NCBI RefSeq assembly: GCF_002807665.1 | Contig: NZ_PEAY01000001.1 | Location: 1,276,370-1,340,369 of the forward strand | Length of the DNA stretch: 64,000 nucleotides | Direction: 5' to 3' | Origin: Neoalteromonas facilis | Lineage (GTDB): Bacteria > Pseudomonadota > Gammaproteobacteria > Enterobacterales > Alteromonadaceae | Shown: positions 52,305 through 63,527 of the stretch, in pieces | Position numbering within the stretch: position 1 is the stretch's first letter | Layout of the letters: each line of letters opens with the position of its first letter | Notes under the pieces: model-generated | Seen by the model: the letters and a program-made list of their open reading frames with translations, nothing else | Told to the model about the DNA's origin: nothing | Databases searched by the model: none | Program-made: the position numbers and the translations under genes

Positions 52305-53858
52305 ATGAGCCAAGTGAAAATTTTCGATACAACATTGCGAGACGGTGAACAGGCATTGCCTGCCAGCCTGAGTGCACGCGAAAAGCTGCAAATAGCACTC
52401 GCGCTCGAACGTCTCGGTGTTGACATTATCGAAGCGGGTTTTCCCGTCAGTTCACCGGGTGACTTTACGTCAGTACAACAGATCGCCAAAACCCTTAAAA
52501 CCGCTATCCCCTGTGGTTTATCTCGCGCTGTCGCGGCTGACATCGACGCCTGCGGGCAGGCCCTCAGTGTTGCTGAGCGCTTTAGGATCCACACCTTTAT
52601 TGCAACATCGGATATTCATGTCAGCAGCAAGTTACGCAAATCCCAGGACGACGTCGTAGAAATGGCAGTCGCCGCAATTAAGCATGCTCGTCAATACACT
52701 GATGATGTGGAATTCTCCTGCGAAGATGCTGGCCGTACGCATATCGATTATTTATGTCGTATGGTGGAAGCCGCTATTAATGCAGGCGCGACAACAGTAA
52801 ATATTCCGGACACCGTTGGCTACACCATCCCGAGCGAATTTGGCGGTATTATTCAGTCATTATTTGATCGTGTGCCGAATATCGATAAGGCCACAATTTC
52901 AGTTCACTGCCACAATGATTTAGGGTTAGCCGTAGCCAATTCATTAAGTGCGGTAGAGCACGGCGCTCGACAAGTGGAATGTACCATTAACGGAATTGGT
53001 GAACGTGCGGGTAACTGTTCATTAGAAGAAATCGTTATGGCGTTAAAAACTCGCTATGCCTTAATCGGGTTAGACACCAATATCGATACAACAGAAATCA
53101 CCCGTACGTCACGCTTAGTCAGTCAGCTGTGTAATATGCCGGTACAGTCAAATAAAGCGATTGTCGGCGCAAACGCCTTTAGCCATTCCTCAGGCATCCA
53201 CCAAGACGGCGTTCTAAAGGCACAAAACACCTATGAAATCATGACACCAGAAAGTGTCGGCCTAAATAAGAATCATCTGAACCTTACGTCGCGTTCTGGT
53301 CGACATGTCATTAAGCACCGTTTACATGAACTTGGCTATCAAGACAGTGATTATGACTTGGATACGCTGTATGCAGACTTCCTCAAGTTAGCAGATAAGA
53401 AAGGTCAGGTGTTTGACTATGATTTGGAAGCACTTTTGTTTTTTGATCAGCAAAAACAAGAGCATGCACATTATGCATTGGAATACCTGCATGCGAACGC
53501 TGGCCGCAACATTATCCCTAGCGCCACGGTAACCTTAAATGTCGGTGGTGAATCCATGACCGAATCGGCAATAGGTAATGGCCCTGTTGATGCTGCATTC
53601 AATGCCATTATTCGCGTACTCGGCCATGATGATGTCGACATAGTCGACTTTAAACTCGATTCAAAGGGCGAAGGCGCTGACGCATTAGCGCAAGTCAGTG
53701 TGGTAGCAGAATACAGAGGCCGCCGTTTCCATGGTATCGGTTTAGCAACGGATATCGTCGAATCGGGCGTTAAAGCATTAATTCACGTACTCAATAATAC
53801 TCATCTAGCCGACCAAATAGATGAGAAAAAACAACAAGTTAAAATTAAGGGCGTTTAA
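52305..53858 (+). CDS. leuA: 2-isopropylmalate synthase
   Basis: 517 residues from the ATG at 52305. The frame is open back to 52227, but that stretch is the attenuator hairpin, and [19 protein letters not shown] is the usual LeuA start. The catalytic TIM barrel shows [27 protein letters not shown], and [14 protein letters not shown]. The C-terminal leucine-feedback domain (about 395-510) is present. It condenses acetyl-CoA with 2-ketoisovalerate as the first leucine step. leuB begins at the next base after its stop. Confidence 0.97.
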   Translation: MSQVKIFDTTLRDGEQALPASLSAREKLQIALALERLGVDIIEAGFPVSSPGDFTSVQQIAKTLKTAIPCGLSRAVAADIDACGQALSVAERFRIHTFIATSDIHVSSKLRKSQDDVVEMAVAAIKHARQYTDDVEFSCEDAGRTHIDYLCRMVEAAINAGATTVNIPDTVGYTIPSEFGGIIQSLFDRVPNIDKATISVHCHNDLGLAVANSLSAVEHGARQVECTINGIGERAGNCSLEEIVMALKTRYALIGLDTNIDTTEITRTSRLVSQLCNMPVQSNKAIVGANAFSHSSGIHQDGVLKAQNTYEIMTPESVGLNKNHLNLTSRSGRHVIKHRLHELGYQDSDYDLDTLYADFLKLADKKGQVFDYDLEALLFFDQQKQEHAHYALEYLHANAGRNIIPSATVTLNVGGESMTESAIGNGPVDAAFNAIIRVLGHDDVDIVDFKLDSKGEGADALAQVSVVAEYRGRRFHGIGLATDIVESGVKALIHVLNNTHLADQIDEKKQQVKIKGV

Positions 53859-54950
<1,092 letters not shown>

Positions 54951-54962
54951 GAGCAAAGACTA

Positions 54963-56363
54963 ATGGCTTTAACGCTATTTGAAAAAATTTGGAATGCACA
55001 TGTAGTGCAACAACAAGGTAACGAAACCTTGTTATACATTGACCGACACTTGATCCATGAAGTGACCTCACCTCAAGCGTTTGCCGGACTAGATGCCAAA
55101 GGCCGTAAGGTACGCCGCCCAGATTTGACGTTTGGTACCATGGACCACTCCATATCAACCCGTTCGCTTGCTCTGGATGCTTGCGGGCCTGAAAACCAAC
55201 TGCAATTGCAAACATTGGCCAACAACTGTGAAAACCACGGTATTACCTTGTATCCAGTGGGCCATCAAAAGCAAGGTATTGTGCATGTTATGGGGCCTGA
55301 ATTAGGGTTAATTTTGCCAGGCATGACGGTAGTATGCGGCGACTCCCATACCGCAACGCACGGTGCATTCGGTGCGCTAGCCTTCGGCATTGGTACATCT
55401 CAGGTTGAACATGTGCTTGCAACGCAAACACTCAAACAGAACAAAGCTAAAACGATGCTTATCCGTGTAGACGGAGAGCTAGCCGTTGGGGTTACTGCTA
55501 AGGATATTATCTTAGCGATTATCGGGAAAATTGGTCACGCGGGTGCTACCGGCCATGTAATTGAATATGCTGGCAGTGCCATCGAAGCGCTCAGCATGGA
55601 AGAGCGCATGACGATTTGCAATATGAGCATCGAAGCAGGCGCTAAAGCTGGTTTGATTGCGCCAGATGAAACCACCTTTGCTTACCTTGAAGATAAAGAG
55701 TTCGCGCCGAAAGATGATGTGCGCGTGCAAGCGATAGCACATTGGAAAACTTTGCATTCTGACCAAGATGCAACCTTTGACACTGTCGTCACGTTAGCAG
55801 CAAAAGACATTGAACCGCAGGTCACTTGGGGAACTAACCCAGGGCAAGTGGTAGGAGTTAATTCGCCTATTCCTGCACCTGAATCAGCATCCTCTGAGGT
55901 TGCCATCGAATCTGCTCGCAAGGCATTGCAGTATATGGGTTTAAAAACCGGCGACAAACTAACAGACACGCCTATTACACATGTATTTATCGGTTCCTGT
56001 ACGAATAGTCGCATTGAAGACTTACGTGCTGCGGCGCATATTGCCAAGCAAGGTAAAGTGGCAGATAGCGTTACCGCTATTGTAGTACCTGGCTCAGTAG
56101 CGGTTAAGCAACAAGCTGAGGCTGAAGGACTCGACAGTATATTTATCGATGCTGGTTTTGAATGGCGCCTCCCGGGTTGCTCAATGTGCTTGGGCATGAA
56201 TGACGACAAACTCAATCCAGGCGATCGCTGCGCGTCTACCAGCAACCGTAATTTTGAAGGCCGGCAGGGTCGTGGCGCACGAACTCACTTAGTGAGCCCC
56301 GCTATGGCTGCCGCCGCGGCTTTGCGCGGCGCTTTCGCTGACGTTAGAGATTTTCAGGAGTAA
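54963..56363 (+). CDS. leuC: 3-isopropylmalate dehydratase large subunit
   Basis: 466 residues. An aconitase-like enzyme whose 4Fe-4S cluster ligands are visible as GSCTN (about residue 345) and the GCSMCLGMN pair (about 405). [35 protein letters not shown] is the family signature. With LeuD it isomerises 2- to 3-isopropylmalate. It lies 12 bases after leuB. Confidence 0.97.
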   Translation: MALTLFEKIWNAHVVQQQGNETLLYIDRHLIHEVTSPQAFAGLDAKGRKVRRPDLTFGTMDHSISTRSLALDACGPENQLQLQTLANNCENHGITLYPVGHQKQGIVHVMGPELGLILPGMTVVCGDSHTATHGAFGALAFGIGTSQVEHVLATQTLKQNKAKTMLIRVDGELAVGVTAKDIILAIIGKIGHAGATGHVIEYAGSAIEALSMEERMTICNMSIEAGAKAGLIAPDETTFAYLEDKEFAPKDDVRVQAIAHWKTLHSDQDATFDTVVTLAAKDIEPQVTWGTNPGQVVGVNSPIPAPESASSEVAIESARKALQYMGLKTGDKLTDTPITHVFIGSCTNSRIEDLRAAAHIAKQGKVADSVTAIVVPGSVAVKQQAEAEGLDSIFIDAGFEWRLPGCSMCLGMNDDKLNPGDRCASTSNRNFEGRQGRGARTHLVSPAMAAAAALRGAFADVRDFQE

Positions 56364-56369
56364 GCAAGT

Positions 56370-56975
56370 ATGAGTGAACAAGGTTTTCAGCAACATTCAG
56401 GCAGCGCTTGCCCTTTAGATCAAGCGAATGTCGATACTGACCAAATTATTCCCAAGCAGTTTTTAACTGGCGTTACGCGCGAAGGTTACGGCAAACACCT
56501 ATTCCATGACTGGCGCTACCTTGATCAACACGAACAAGAGCCCAATCCAGATTTCGTGCTCAATAAGCCCGAATATGCCAGTGCATCTATTTTATTGTCG
56601 CGCGAAAATTTTGGCTGTGGTTCGAGTCGAGAACACGCCCCATGGTCACTCGCCGACTACGGATTTAAAGCAGTAATTGCGACCAACTTCGCTGATATTT
56701 TTTACGGCAACGCGATCAACAATCAGCTACTTCCGGTTAGCCTTAATAATGCGCAAATGGATACGTTATTTGCCGCAGTAAAAGCAAATCCAGACGTGAT
56801 AATTGAAATCGATTTGCCGAACCAAACCGTGAGTTGTAATGGTCAATCATTCGCATTTGACATTGATCCACAGCACAAGCAGAACTTGTTATTGGGCCTG
56901 GATATGATTGGACAAACCTTGCTTGAAGAAGCCGCGATTGGCAAATACGAAAGTAAGATGCCAGCTTGGATCTAA
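56370..56975 (+). CDS. leuD: 3-isopropylmalate dehydratase small subunit
   Basis: 201 residues. Swivel domain partner of LeuC, with [13 protein letters not shown] near the start and the signature [28 protein letters not shown]. It lies 6 bases after leuC and is the last gene of the leu operon. No intrinsic terminator is obvious in the 92 bases that follow. Confidence 0.97.
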   Translation: MSEQGFQQHSGSACPLDQANVDTDQIIPKQFLTGVTREGYGKHLFHDWRYLDQHEQEPNPDFVLNKPEYASASILLSRENFGCGSSREHAPWSLADYGFKAVIATNFADIFYGNAINNQLLPVSLNNAQMDTLFAAVKANPDVIIEIDLPNQTVSCNGQSFAFDIDPQHKQNLLLGLDMIGQTLLEEAAIGKYESKMPAWI

Positions 56976-57067
56976 ATCAAGAAAATTTTCATTATAGCGT
57001 GATGGTTTTATTACGTTTTTGATAAACTTTGCTACACTCAAGATTCATTCTGTAGCAAGGTTTATCG

Positions 57068-58273
57068 ATGTTAAAAGAAGTTCCTATTTCTGAATTAGTG
57101 CCTGGCATGTACGTGAATCAAGTACTTAAGCAATCTGGGCGCTTAAAAATGCGTTCGAAAGGCTTAGTCAAATCACAAGCCACTATTGAGCAACTAAAAC
57201 AGAAAGGCATCGAACTGCTGGAAGTTGATCTTAGTCGCAGTCAGTTAAAACAAGATGCTGACGATCCATCTGGCTCAGGCTCTAAGTCGCTACGTGAACG
57301 GCAACAGCAAACCAAGAAAATAGCAAAATCTGAATCAGACTCCCTCTCTGCAGCGAATGACCTATACCTACAAGCGGTTATGATCCAAGGTGATTTTGTC
57401 AGTAAAATCCAAAAAGGTGGCCCTGCTAACCTAGAAAAGGTTAATGAATTAAGTCAGGACCTTATTGACTCCATTTTTGATAATACTAGTGCGATTTCTT
57501 GTTTAACACTGATTAAAGATGCCAATGAGTATTTATTGGAACACAGTATCAACTGTTCCGTCTTAATGGGTATATTTGCTCGCCACATGGAATTTGACCG
57601 CTCGTTAATAGAAGAACTGAGTCTTGGCGCCTTGCTAATGGATGTTGGTATGGCAAAAGTGCCTAAAGACGTTTATGACAAAAAAGGCGAGCTTAGTTCA
57701 CAAGATTGGCAATTGGTGCAAAGCCATGTGGATATCGGTGTTGAGCTGATTGAACAATGTGAAGAAGTCACCGATATTGTTATTGACGTGATCCAAAACC
57801 ACCATGAACGTATGGACGGCTCAGGTTATCCCAGTGGCAAGCATGGACAAGAGATATCAACTTATGCGCGAATGGCGGCAATTGTTGATTGTTATGATGC
57901 CATGATTTCTGAACGAACTCACCAAACCAGCCAAACACCAACACAGGTATTGCGTAAACTATTAACTGATACATCTTTGGACCAAGCGTTGGTGCAACAG
58001 TTTATTAAATGCATCGGCGTTCACCCGGTTGGCTCATTGGTCAAATTACGCAGCGAAAAATTAGCGTTGGTGAGCTCACCAGGTAAGAAAGATCCGCTTA
58101 GCCCTGTGGTCATGAGCTTTTACAGTATCCGCAACAATGCTCACTCAGAAATTAAGCGCATCGATTTATCTAAAGTCGAAGATGAAATTGTGGCGGCAGT
58201 CAAACCCAGTGAGTTTAAAATGAACTTGCCTAAGTTTTTCAGAGAAGTGTTTATTCACCAAATGCCAGACTAG
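57068..58273 (+). CDS. HD-GYP domain protein with altered HD motif, DUF3391 N-terminus
   Basis: 401 residues, no membrane segment. The N-terminal domain (about 1-60, MLKEVPISELVPGMYVNQVL, KMRSKGLVKSQ) is DUF3391-like. The HD-GYP domain (about 155-310) degrades or senses cyclic di-GMP in relatives. The His in EHSINCSV, the SHVDIGVEL His, NHHERMDGSGYP, and the GYP at 253-255 are kept. However the central HD, usually LLHDVGK, reads LLMDVGM (Met191-Asp192). One metal ligand is therefore missing, and the protein may be a weak enzyme or a c-di-GMP sensor. It is convergent with the GspB-like gene, whose product begins with the same domain. Confidence 0.88.
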   Translation: MLKEVPISELVPGMYVNQVLKQSGRLKMRSKGLVKSQATIEQLKQKGIELLEVDLSRSQLKQDADDPSGSGSKSLRERQQQTKKIAKSESDSLSAANDLYLQAVMIQGDFVSKIQKGGPANLEKVNELSQDLIDSIFDNTSAISCLTLIKDANEYLLEHSINCSVLMGIFARHMEFDRSLIEELSLGALLMDVGMAKVPKDVYDKKGELSSQDWQLVQSHVDIGVELIEQCEEVTDIVIDVIQNHHERMDGSGYPSGKHGQEISTYARMAAIVDCYDAMISERTHQTSQTPTQVLRKLLTDTSLDQALVQQFIKCIGVHPVGSLVKLRSEKLALVSSPGKKDPLSPVVMSFYSIRNNAHSEIKRIDLSKVEDEIVAAVKPSEFKMNLPKFFREVFIHQMPD

Positions 58274-58289
58274 GCGATAGTGATTTTTT

Positions 58290-58311
58290 GCGCCAGAGCG
58301 ATATCTGGCGC
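58290..58311. repeat. Inverted repeat between convergent genes
   Basis: Perfect 8-bp arms GCGCCAGA/TCTGGCGC with a 6-base loop, 16 bases after the HD-GYP stop. The T run lies before the stem rather than after it, so it is not a standard intrinsic terminator on either strand. Confidence 0.5.
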
Positions 58312-58394
58312 ACATACCGCAATAAAGAAGAAACGGAAACAATCCACTTCATTCAAGCTCTTCTAATCCATGCAACCGTACGAGAGTAGAACGG

Positions 58395-59474
58395 TTACCA
58401 GTCAGTCAACGCTGCCATCGTGAAAAGCTCACCCTCGAATGACAGTACAACTCGTTGCGGCTCGATATTGACCAACTGAACCTGATCATTGATCCAATCA
58501 CCTTCATACACTTGCTGTCCGTTAGCACGAACCCAGCGATTTTGCCGCGCAGATGCATACATGTGAGCAGAAAAAGACATCGCGGGTAATCGGGTCAAAA
58601 CACGCGCTGGCAATTGGTCCACTCGAGGCAAGTCGTCACGTACAGTAACTCGGGTTTCATTTTGACCATCCTGAGGTTCAGATTCGATATCTTCTAGTGC
58701 CTGATTAAATCGAGCCAATAACTCAGCAGAAACACCGTCCAAAGGCTCAGTTTCGTCTTCTGGAGAATTAAGCACTCGACCTTCTTCAGTGTCATCAGTC
58801 TGAGCCTCAGATCCAGTATCAATATCTGCAGCAATCATTGTTTCTTGTTGTGACGACGTTAAACCTTCATCTTCAGGGGAATGACTTTTATCACCTTCGG
58901 CGGCACCACTCGAAAGCTTACTAACCTGCTCAGTAGGCAAAACTTCCTGGGCCGTTGTTTGAGTTTCAGTTTCTTCCGGAGCTTGAGCCTGAGATGGATC
59001 AACAGCTAGCGGCTGCGTTGCAGAGCTAGTCGACGCTTGAAGATTGGCGCTGGTAAACCAACTAGGCGCAATAGCCGCCGTAAAACCTAACCCCAGCCCA
59101 ACGATGACTACCGCGCAGGCTAAACCAACTTGTCTAGCATGCAATTGCCACATTGAGGGCAACTCATTAACTGATGGTAAAAACAAACTGCGATTAAATT
59201 GTTCACTGAGGGTGTTGTCGACACTTTGAGCGTGATCGAACTCGCCCTGCAGCAACTTTTGCGTCATCGAAGTCGGAACTTCTTCTGGCTCGATTTCGAT
59301 ACTTTGCTCAGTATCTATTTCAACGGTTAGCACGCCCATTTCAGCTAGACCGGTTAACATGTCTTGGCTGCGTACCAACCCTACTTTACGGATTTTGACA
59401 GGGCCATTTTGAGAGATCACTTGGGTGATCATCATGCCCGGTCGAAGCTCATTTATATCAATTACCTTAAGCAT
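58395..59474 (-). CDS. gspB: GspB/ExeB-like protein with DUF3391-like N-terminal domain
   Basis: 359 residues. Residues 1-55 (MLKVIDINELRPGMMITQVI, KIRKVGLVRSQ) match the N-terminus of the HD-GYP protein encoded at 57068. One membrane helix follows at about 116-137. Next is a long acidic, Gln/Glu/Ser/Thr-rich linker (about 145-275). The C-terminal T2SSB-type domain (about 290-359) has LPAMSFSAHMYAS, RWVRANGQQVYEGDWI, and VVLSFEGELFTMAAL. GspB works with GspA to place the secretin in the outer membrane across peptidoglycan. It overlaps gspA by 8 bases. Confidence 0.78.
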   Translation of the reverse strand: MLKVIDINELRPGMMITQVISQNGPVKIRKVGLVRSQDMLTGLAEMGVLTVEIDTEQSIEIEPEEVPTSMTQKLLQGEFDHAQSVDNTLSEQFNRSLFLPSVNELPSMWQLHARQVGLACAVVIVGLGLGFTAAIAPSWFTSANLQASTSSATQPLAVDPSQAQAPEETETQTTAQEVLPTEQVSKLSSGAAEGDKSHSPEDEGLTSSQQETMIAADIDTGSEAQTDDTEEGRVLNSPEDETEPLDGVSAELLARFNQALEDIESEPQDGQNETRVTVRDDLPRVDQLPARVLTRLPAMSFSAHMYASARQNRWVRANGQQVYEGDWINDQVQLVNIEPQRVVLSFEGELFTMAALTDW

Positions 59475-60378
59475 ACCAAGCCCCCAATGAGTAGCCTGCG
59501 CCTAAAGCAACCGCAAACAAACCGATTAATAAATATTCAAACCCTCGACTTCGACGTTGCGCAACGACATCATCTCCGAGGATTTGTTTAGCCGCGGCCA
59601 ATAATACGTGCTTTCTGACAACAGGGGTCTGCATAGTAAAAGACAACGTCATGGCCCTATCACATAGCAAATTGATGACCCGAGGTATCCCGCCGGTTAT
59701 GCGAAATACGGCTGAAACCGCGCTGGATTGAAACATACTGCGATCACCTCCAGCGACTTCCAGTCGGTGGGCGATATACGACTGTACTTCATCGGCTGTC
59801 AGAGGCAGTAAGTGATAACGAGCCGTAATGCGTTGCGCTAGCTGGCGAAGCTCATTACGCTTTAATAATTGTTGAAGCTCTGGCTGACCAATCAAAACGA
59901 CTTTAAGTAACTTCTCACGATTAGTTTCTAAATTCGTTAGTAAACGTAATTGTTCTAGGACTTCAGGCATTAAATGCTGGGCTTCATCAACAATCAACAC
60001 CGTGTTTTTGCCTTGCTGATGGTTCTCAGCCAACTTTTTCAAAATAGCGTCGGTGAGTTGCTTTAAGCTGCTTTTGTTCTCCGCCACGGAAATGCCGAGT
60101 TCATCGCAAATGGTTGCTAGCAACTCGGAAGCTGACAGTGTTGGGTTGAGGATCATGGCAACCTGTGTGCTTTCAGGTAATTGTTGTAACAACTTACGTG
60201 ATACCGTGGTTTTCCCGGTTCCCACTTCTCCCGTGAGCATCACAAATCCACCACTTTCCCTTAAGCCAAAGGTTAAATGGGCCAACGCCTCTTTGTGCCG
60301 AGGACTCATATATAAATAGGCAGGATTCGGTGCAATTGAAAACGGGTTATCTTTTAAGCCAAAGTAATTGAGATACAT
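59467..60378 (-). CDS. gspA: GspA/ExeA-like AAA ATPase
   Basis: 303 residues. Starts MYLNYFGLKDNPFSIAPNPAYLY, the family hallmark, then Walker A GEVGTGKT (50-57), Walker B VLIVDEAQHL, and GGIPRVINLLCDRAM. One membrane segment closes the protein (about 282-302). Classical ExeA continues into a periplasmic peptidoglycan-binding domain that is absent here, so this is the short form, also seen in MshM-like proteins. With the neighbouring GspB-like gene it most likely assists secretin assembly for the T2SS at 8-18 kb. Confidence 0.83.
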   Translation of the reverse strand: MYLNYFGLKDNPFSIAPNPAYLYMSPRHKEALAHLTFGLRESGGFVMLTGEVGTGKTTVSRKLLQQLPESTQVAMILNPTLSASELLATICDELGISVAENKSSLKQLTDAILKKLAENHQQGKNTVLIVDEAQHLMPEVLEQLRLLTNLETNREKLLKVVLIGQPELQQLLKRNELRQLAQRITARYHLLPLTADEVQSYIAHRLEVAGGDRSMFQSSAVSAVFRITGGIPRVINLLCDRAMTLSFTMQTPVVRKHVLLAAAKQILGDDVVAQRRSRGFEYLLIGLFAVALGAGYSLGAWYA

Positions 60379-60530
60379 GGTTCGTCATACTGTCAAATGT
60401 CGGAGGATAAACTATCCGCTTGACCATCAGATGTCAAAATATCAAATAGGGTGAAATATGTGTCATTCATACGCGCCACTATGGCAAATGTAATGTTACA
60501 ATTACGGGAGTCTATTCAAGGTTTATCACT

Positions 60531-61787
60531 ATGTTCGAACAATTAGATCTCGATGACGCGTTATGTGCGGCATTAGAGACCATGGGACTCAAGACCCCAA
60601 CAACCATCCAGCAGTTAGCCATTCCAGAAGCGCTAGATGGAAAAGACGTGTTGGCGTCTGCCCCTACAGGCACTGGCAAAACGTTGGCTTTTTTATTGCC
60701 GGCCTGTCAGTTTTTACTCGACTTCCCGCGTAAAAAGCCCGGAACTGCGCGTATTCTAATTTTGTCGCCAACCAGAGAGCTTGCACTGCAAATTTTCGAA
60801 CAGGCCAAAGCCGTCACCGTCAATACTGACATTAAGTGCGGCGTTATAACGGGCGGTATTAACTATGGCACCGACAAGGAAACGTTAAGTCAACCGTTAG
60901 ACATATTGGTCGCTACGCCCGGTCGTTTGTTCGAACACATTGAAAAAGAAAGTGCAGATTGTCGAGACATTGAATGGCTGATTTTAGATGAAGCTGACCG
61001 CATGCTGGATATGGGATTCTCAGCCGTGGTGAATCAAATTGCCGCTGAAGCGCGCTGGCGTAAACAAACCTTATTGTTTTCAGCAACGTTAGAAGGCGGT
61101 GGCATTCGACGCTTTGCACAAGACATACTTAACGATCCTGTTGAAGTCAGTGCATCACCGTCTCGAAAAGAAAAAGCCAAAACTCTACAGTGGTATCACT
61201 TAGCAGATGACACGGCGCATAAATACGCATTGCTTAAGCACATACTGGCAAATGATATTACCACCGCCATCATCTTCGTGAAAACACGTGAGCGTCTTCA
61301 GCAACTTAAAGATAAGCTGCTGACGGATGGCTTCAAAGTCTGTTGGTTGCAGGGAGAAATGGCACAAGATCGCCGCAATGCTGCGATGGCAGCCTTTAAA
61401 TCAGGTGAAGTGCCTATTCTGATTGCGACCGATGTTGCCGCACGGGGTATTGATGTGCCAAACGTCAGTCATGTGATCAACTATGATATGCCGCGCAAAG
61501 CCGATATCTATTTACATCGTATTGGCCGAACGGGCCGAGCGGGCGCAAAAGGCACAGCTATTTCATTAGTCGAGGCGCATGATTTTCTCATGGTTGGCAA
61601 AGTTGCGCGTTACACACAAGATGCGTTTAAAGCTCGCATCATTGATAGTCTTCGCCCTAAAAACAAAGCGCCTAGTATCGCCAAAAAGCCTAAGAAAAAA
61701 GTGAAAAAGTCGGTTAAGAAGGCTAAATCAAGTAAGAAAGTTAAGGGAAGTCCAAGGCCGAACTTGAATAAAGCAAAGGATGACTGA
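60531..61787 (+). CDS. srmB: DEAD-box RNA helicase SrmB
   Basis: 418 residues. Motif I APTGTGKT (44-51), PTRELALQ, DEADRMLDMGF, and SAT in LLFSATLEG, then VATDVAARGIDVPNVSHV and HRIGRTGRAG. The strings FLLDFPRKK, RWRKQTLLFSATLEGG, WYHLADDTAHK, and DSLRPKNKAPS match SrmB better than RhlB, RhlE or DeaD. A Lys-rich tail of about 50 residues may bind RNA. It assists 50S ribosomal subunit assembly. rdgB starts 8 bases after its stop. Confidence 0.9.
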   Translation: MFEQLDLDDALCAALETMGLKTPTTIQQLAIPEALDGKDVLASAPTGTGKTLAFLLPACQFLLDFPRKKPGTARILILSPTRELALQIFEQAKAVTVNTDIKCGVITGGINYGTDKETLSQPLDILVATPGRLFEHIEKESADCRDIEWLILDEADRMLDMGFSAVVNQIAAEARWRKQTLLFSATLEGGGIRRFAQDILNDPVEVSASPSRKEKAKTLQWYHLADDTAHKYALLKHILANDITTAIIFVKTRERLQQLKDKLLTDGFKVCWLQGEMAQDRRNAAMAAFKSGEVPILIATDVAARGIDVPNVSHVINYDMPRKADIYLHRIGRTGRAGAKGTAISLVEAHDFLMVGKVARYTQDAFKARIIDSLRPKNKAPSIAKKPKKKVKKSVKKAKSSKKVKGSPRPNLNKAKDD

Positions 61788-61795
61788 GCAACGCC

Positions 61796-62395
61796 ATGAA
61801 TGACAAACAGATTGTTTTGGCCTCTGGGAACAAAGGCAAAGTTGCAGAGTTTAATCACCTGCTGAGCGAATTTGCCATCACGGTCTCTCCTCAGTCAGAT
61901 TTCAATGTTGAGTCTGTACCTGAAACCGGTACGACCTTTGTAGAAAACGCCATCATCAAAGCGCGTCATGCAGCTGCGGTTACAGGTTTACCCGCGATTG
62001 CGGATGACTCAGGCTTGGTCGTCAGTGCGTTAAATGGCGCACCCGGGATCTACAGCTCGCGTTATGCCGGTGAAAATGCTAACGATAGTGGCAATATTGA
62101 TAAGCTACTATCGGACATGCAGGAGAGCGAGGACCGCAATGCGCACTTTTATTGCTGTTTAGTGTTCTTGCGTCATGCGAATGATCCGGTACCGATGATT
62201 GCCGAAGGACGCTGGTTTGGCACCATTACGCATCAACGTCAGGGCGATAATGGATTTGGTTATGACCCAGTATTCTACGTACCTGAGTTAAGTAAAACGG
62301 CGGCGCAAATGCCTAAAGACGAAAAGGGCCGTATCAGTCATCGCGCAAAGGCCCTTGCGTTACTTATGCCTCAGCTCAAGGACTATTTTGCGTAA
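61796..62395 (+). CDS. rdgB: Non-canonical purine NTP pyrophosphatase
   Basis: 199 residues of the Ham1/RdgB family. ASGNKGKVAEF at the start binds phosphate, and ETGTTFVENAIIKARHAA, ADDSGLVVSALNGAPGIYSSRYAG, and GFGYDPVFYVPE are diagnostic. It removes dITP and XTP from the nucleotide pool. It sits 8 bases after srmB, and hemW starts inside its last codons, so the three are probably cotranscribed. Confidence 0.96.
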   Translation: MNDKQIVLASGNKGKVAEFNHLLSEFAITVSPQSDFNVESVPETGTTFVENAIIKARHAAAVTGLPAIADDSGLVVSALNGAPGIYSSRYAGENANDSGNIDKLLSDMQESEDRNAHFYCCLVFLRHANDPVPMIAEGRWFGTITHQRQGDNGFGYDPVFYVPELSKTAAQMPKDEKGRISHRAKALALLMPQLKDYFA

Positions 62396-63527
62396 TCCCC
62401 CGCTCGGTTTATATATCCATGTTCCTTGGTGTGTGCAGAAATGTCCTTACTGTGATTTTAATTCCCACACCTTGAAAAGTGGTCTACCCGAGCACGAATA
62501 TGTCTCACATCTTCTTGATGACCTGAGCATTGACGGTGCGCTTGTTGAGGGAAGACCGGTGACCAGCATCTTTATCGGTGGCGGCACACCTAGCTTACTT
62601 TCATCAGAAGCCATCGACCGAATGCTTAGCGGCGTAAAAGAACGAGTAGCGCTGGACGAGAATTGTGAAATTACGCTCGAAGCAAATCCAGGCACCGTCG
62701 AGCTAGAGCGCTTTAAAGGTTACACTCAGGCAGGTGTAAATCGCATATCCATCGGCATTCAAAGTTTTCAAACGCAGCATTTATCTGCATTAGGGCGTAT
62801 TCACGATAGCCAACAAGCGCTTGCCGCGGCTGATTATGCGCGTAGCGCGGGGCTATCGACATTTAATCTCGATTTGATGCATGGCTTACCCCAACAAACA
62901 TTAGAAAATGCCATGTCTGACTTGGAAGTTGCCATTGCTCAGGCGCCGCCTCACTTATCATGGTATCAATTAACTTTAGAGCCAAACACGCCGTTTTATT
63001 CCAAGCCGCCCACGTTACCCGACGATGACATTCTTTGGGACATACAGCATGAAGGTCATAAACGGTTAACCGAAGCGGGCTACCAGCAATATGAAATTTC
63101 GGCGTATGCAAAACCCCAGCAGCAATGTCAGCACAATCTCAACTATTGGCGATTCGGTGACTATTTAGGGATTGGTTGTGGTGCTCACAGTAAAATAACC
63201 TTTGCCAATGACAACCGTATTGAACGCAGAGTTAAGGTGAAACACCCACGCGGGTATATGCAGCTGAACCGTGACTATACAGATCAGCTGCACTTGGTAG
63301 AGGCTGCAGATCGCCCATTCGAATACTTTATGAATCGTTTTCGCTTGTGCGAGCCTTGTCCTATAGAGGAGTACCATGCCAATACTGGCCTGCCGGTAGA
63401 TGACGCGCTTCAATCTATCTTCAACAAGGCTGAAGACCTCGCCCTTATTCAACAGAGCCAAGGCTCTATTAGCGTCACCGACCACGGTAGGCGCTACTTA
63501 AATTCACTGTTGGAAATGTTTGTTTAG
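62388..63527 (+). CDS. hemW: Radical SAM haem chaperone HemW
   Basis: 379 residues from the TTG at 62388. AAGGA at 62378-62382 is well spaced for this start, and MRNPPLGLYIHVPWC then aligns with known HemW proteins; a TTG at 62355 is possible but adds unrelated residues. The radical-SAM cluster motif is CVQKCPYC (CxxxCxxC), followed by FIGGGTPSLL, ISIGIQSFQ, and NFDLMHG-like FNLDLMHGLPQQ. The late GIGCGAHSK and the HemW C-terminal domain mark HemW over HemN. It overlaps rdgB by 8 bases. Confidence 0.95.
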   Translation: MRNPPLGLYIHVPWCVQKCPYCDFNSHTLKSGLPEHEYVSHLLDDLSIDGALVEGRPVTSIFIGGGTPSLLSSEAIDRMLSGVKERVALDENCEITLEANPGTVELERFKGYTQAGVNRISIGIQSFQTQHLSALGRIHDSQQALAAADYARSAGLSTFNLDLMHGLPQQTLENAMSDLEVAIAQAPPHLSWYQLTLEPNTPFYSKPPTLPDDDILWDIQHEGHKRLTEAGYQQYEISAYAKPQQQCQHNLNYWRFGDYLGIGCGAHSKITFANDNRIERRVKVKHPRGYMQLNRDYTDQLHLVEAADRPFEYFMNRFRLCEPCPIEEYHANTGLPVDDALQSIFNKAEDLALIQQSQGSISVTDHGRRYLNSLLEMFV

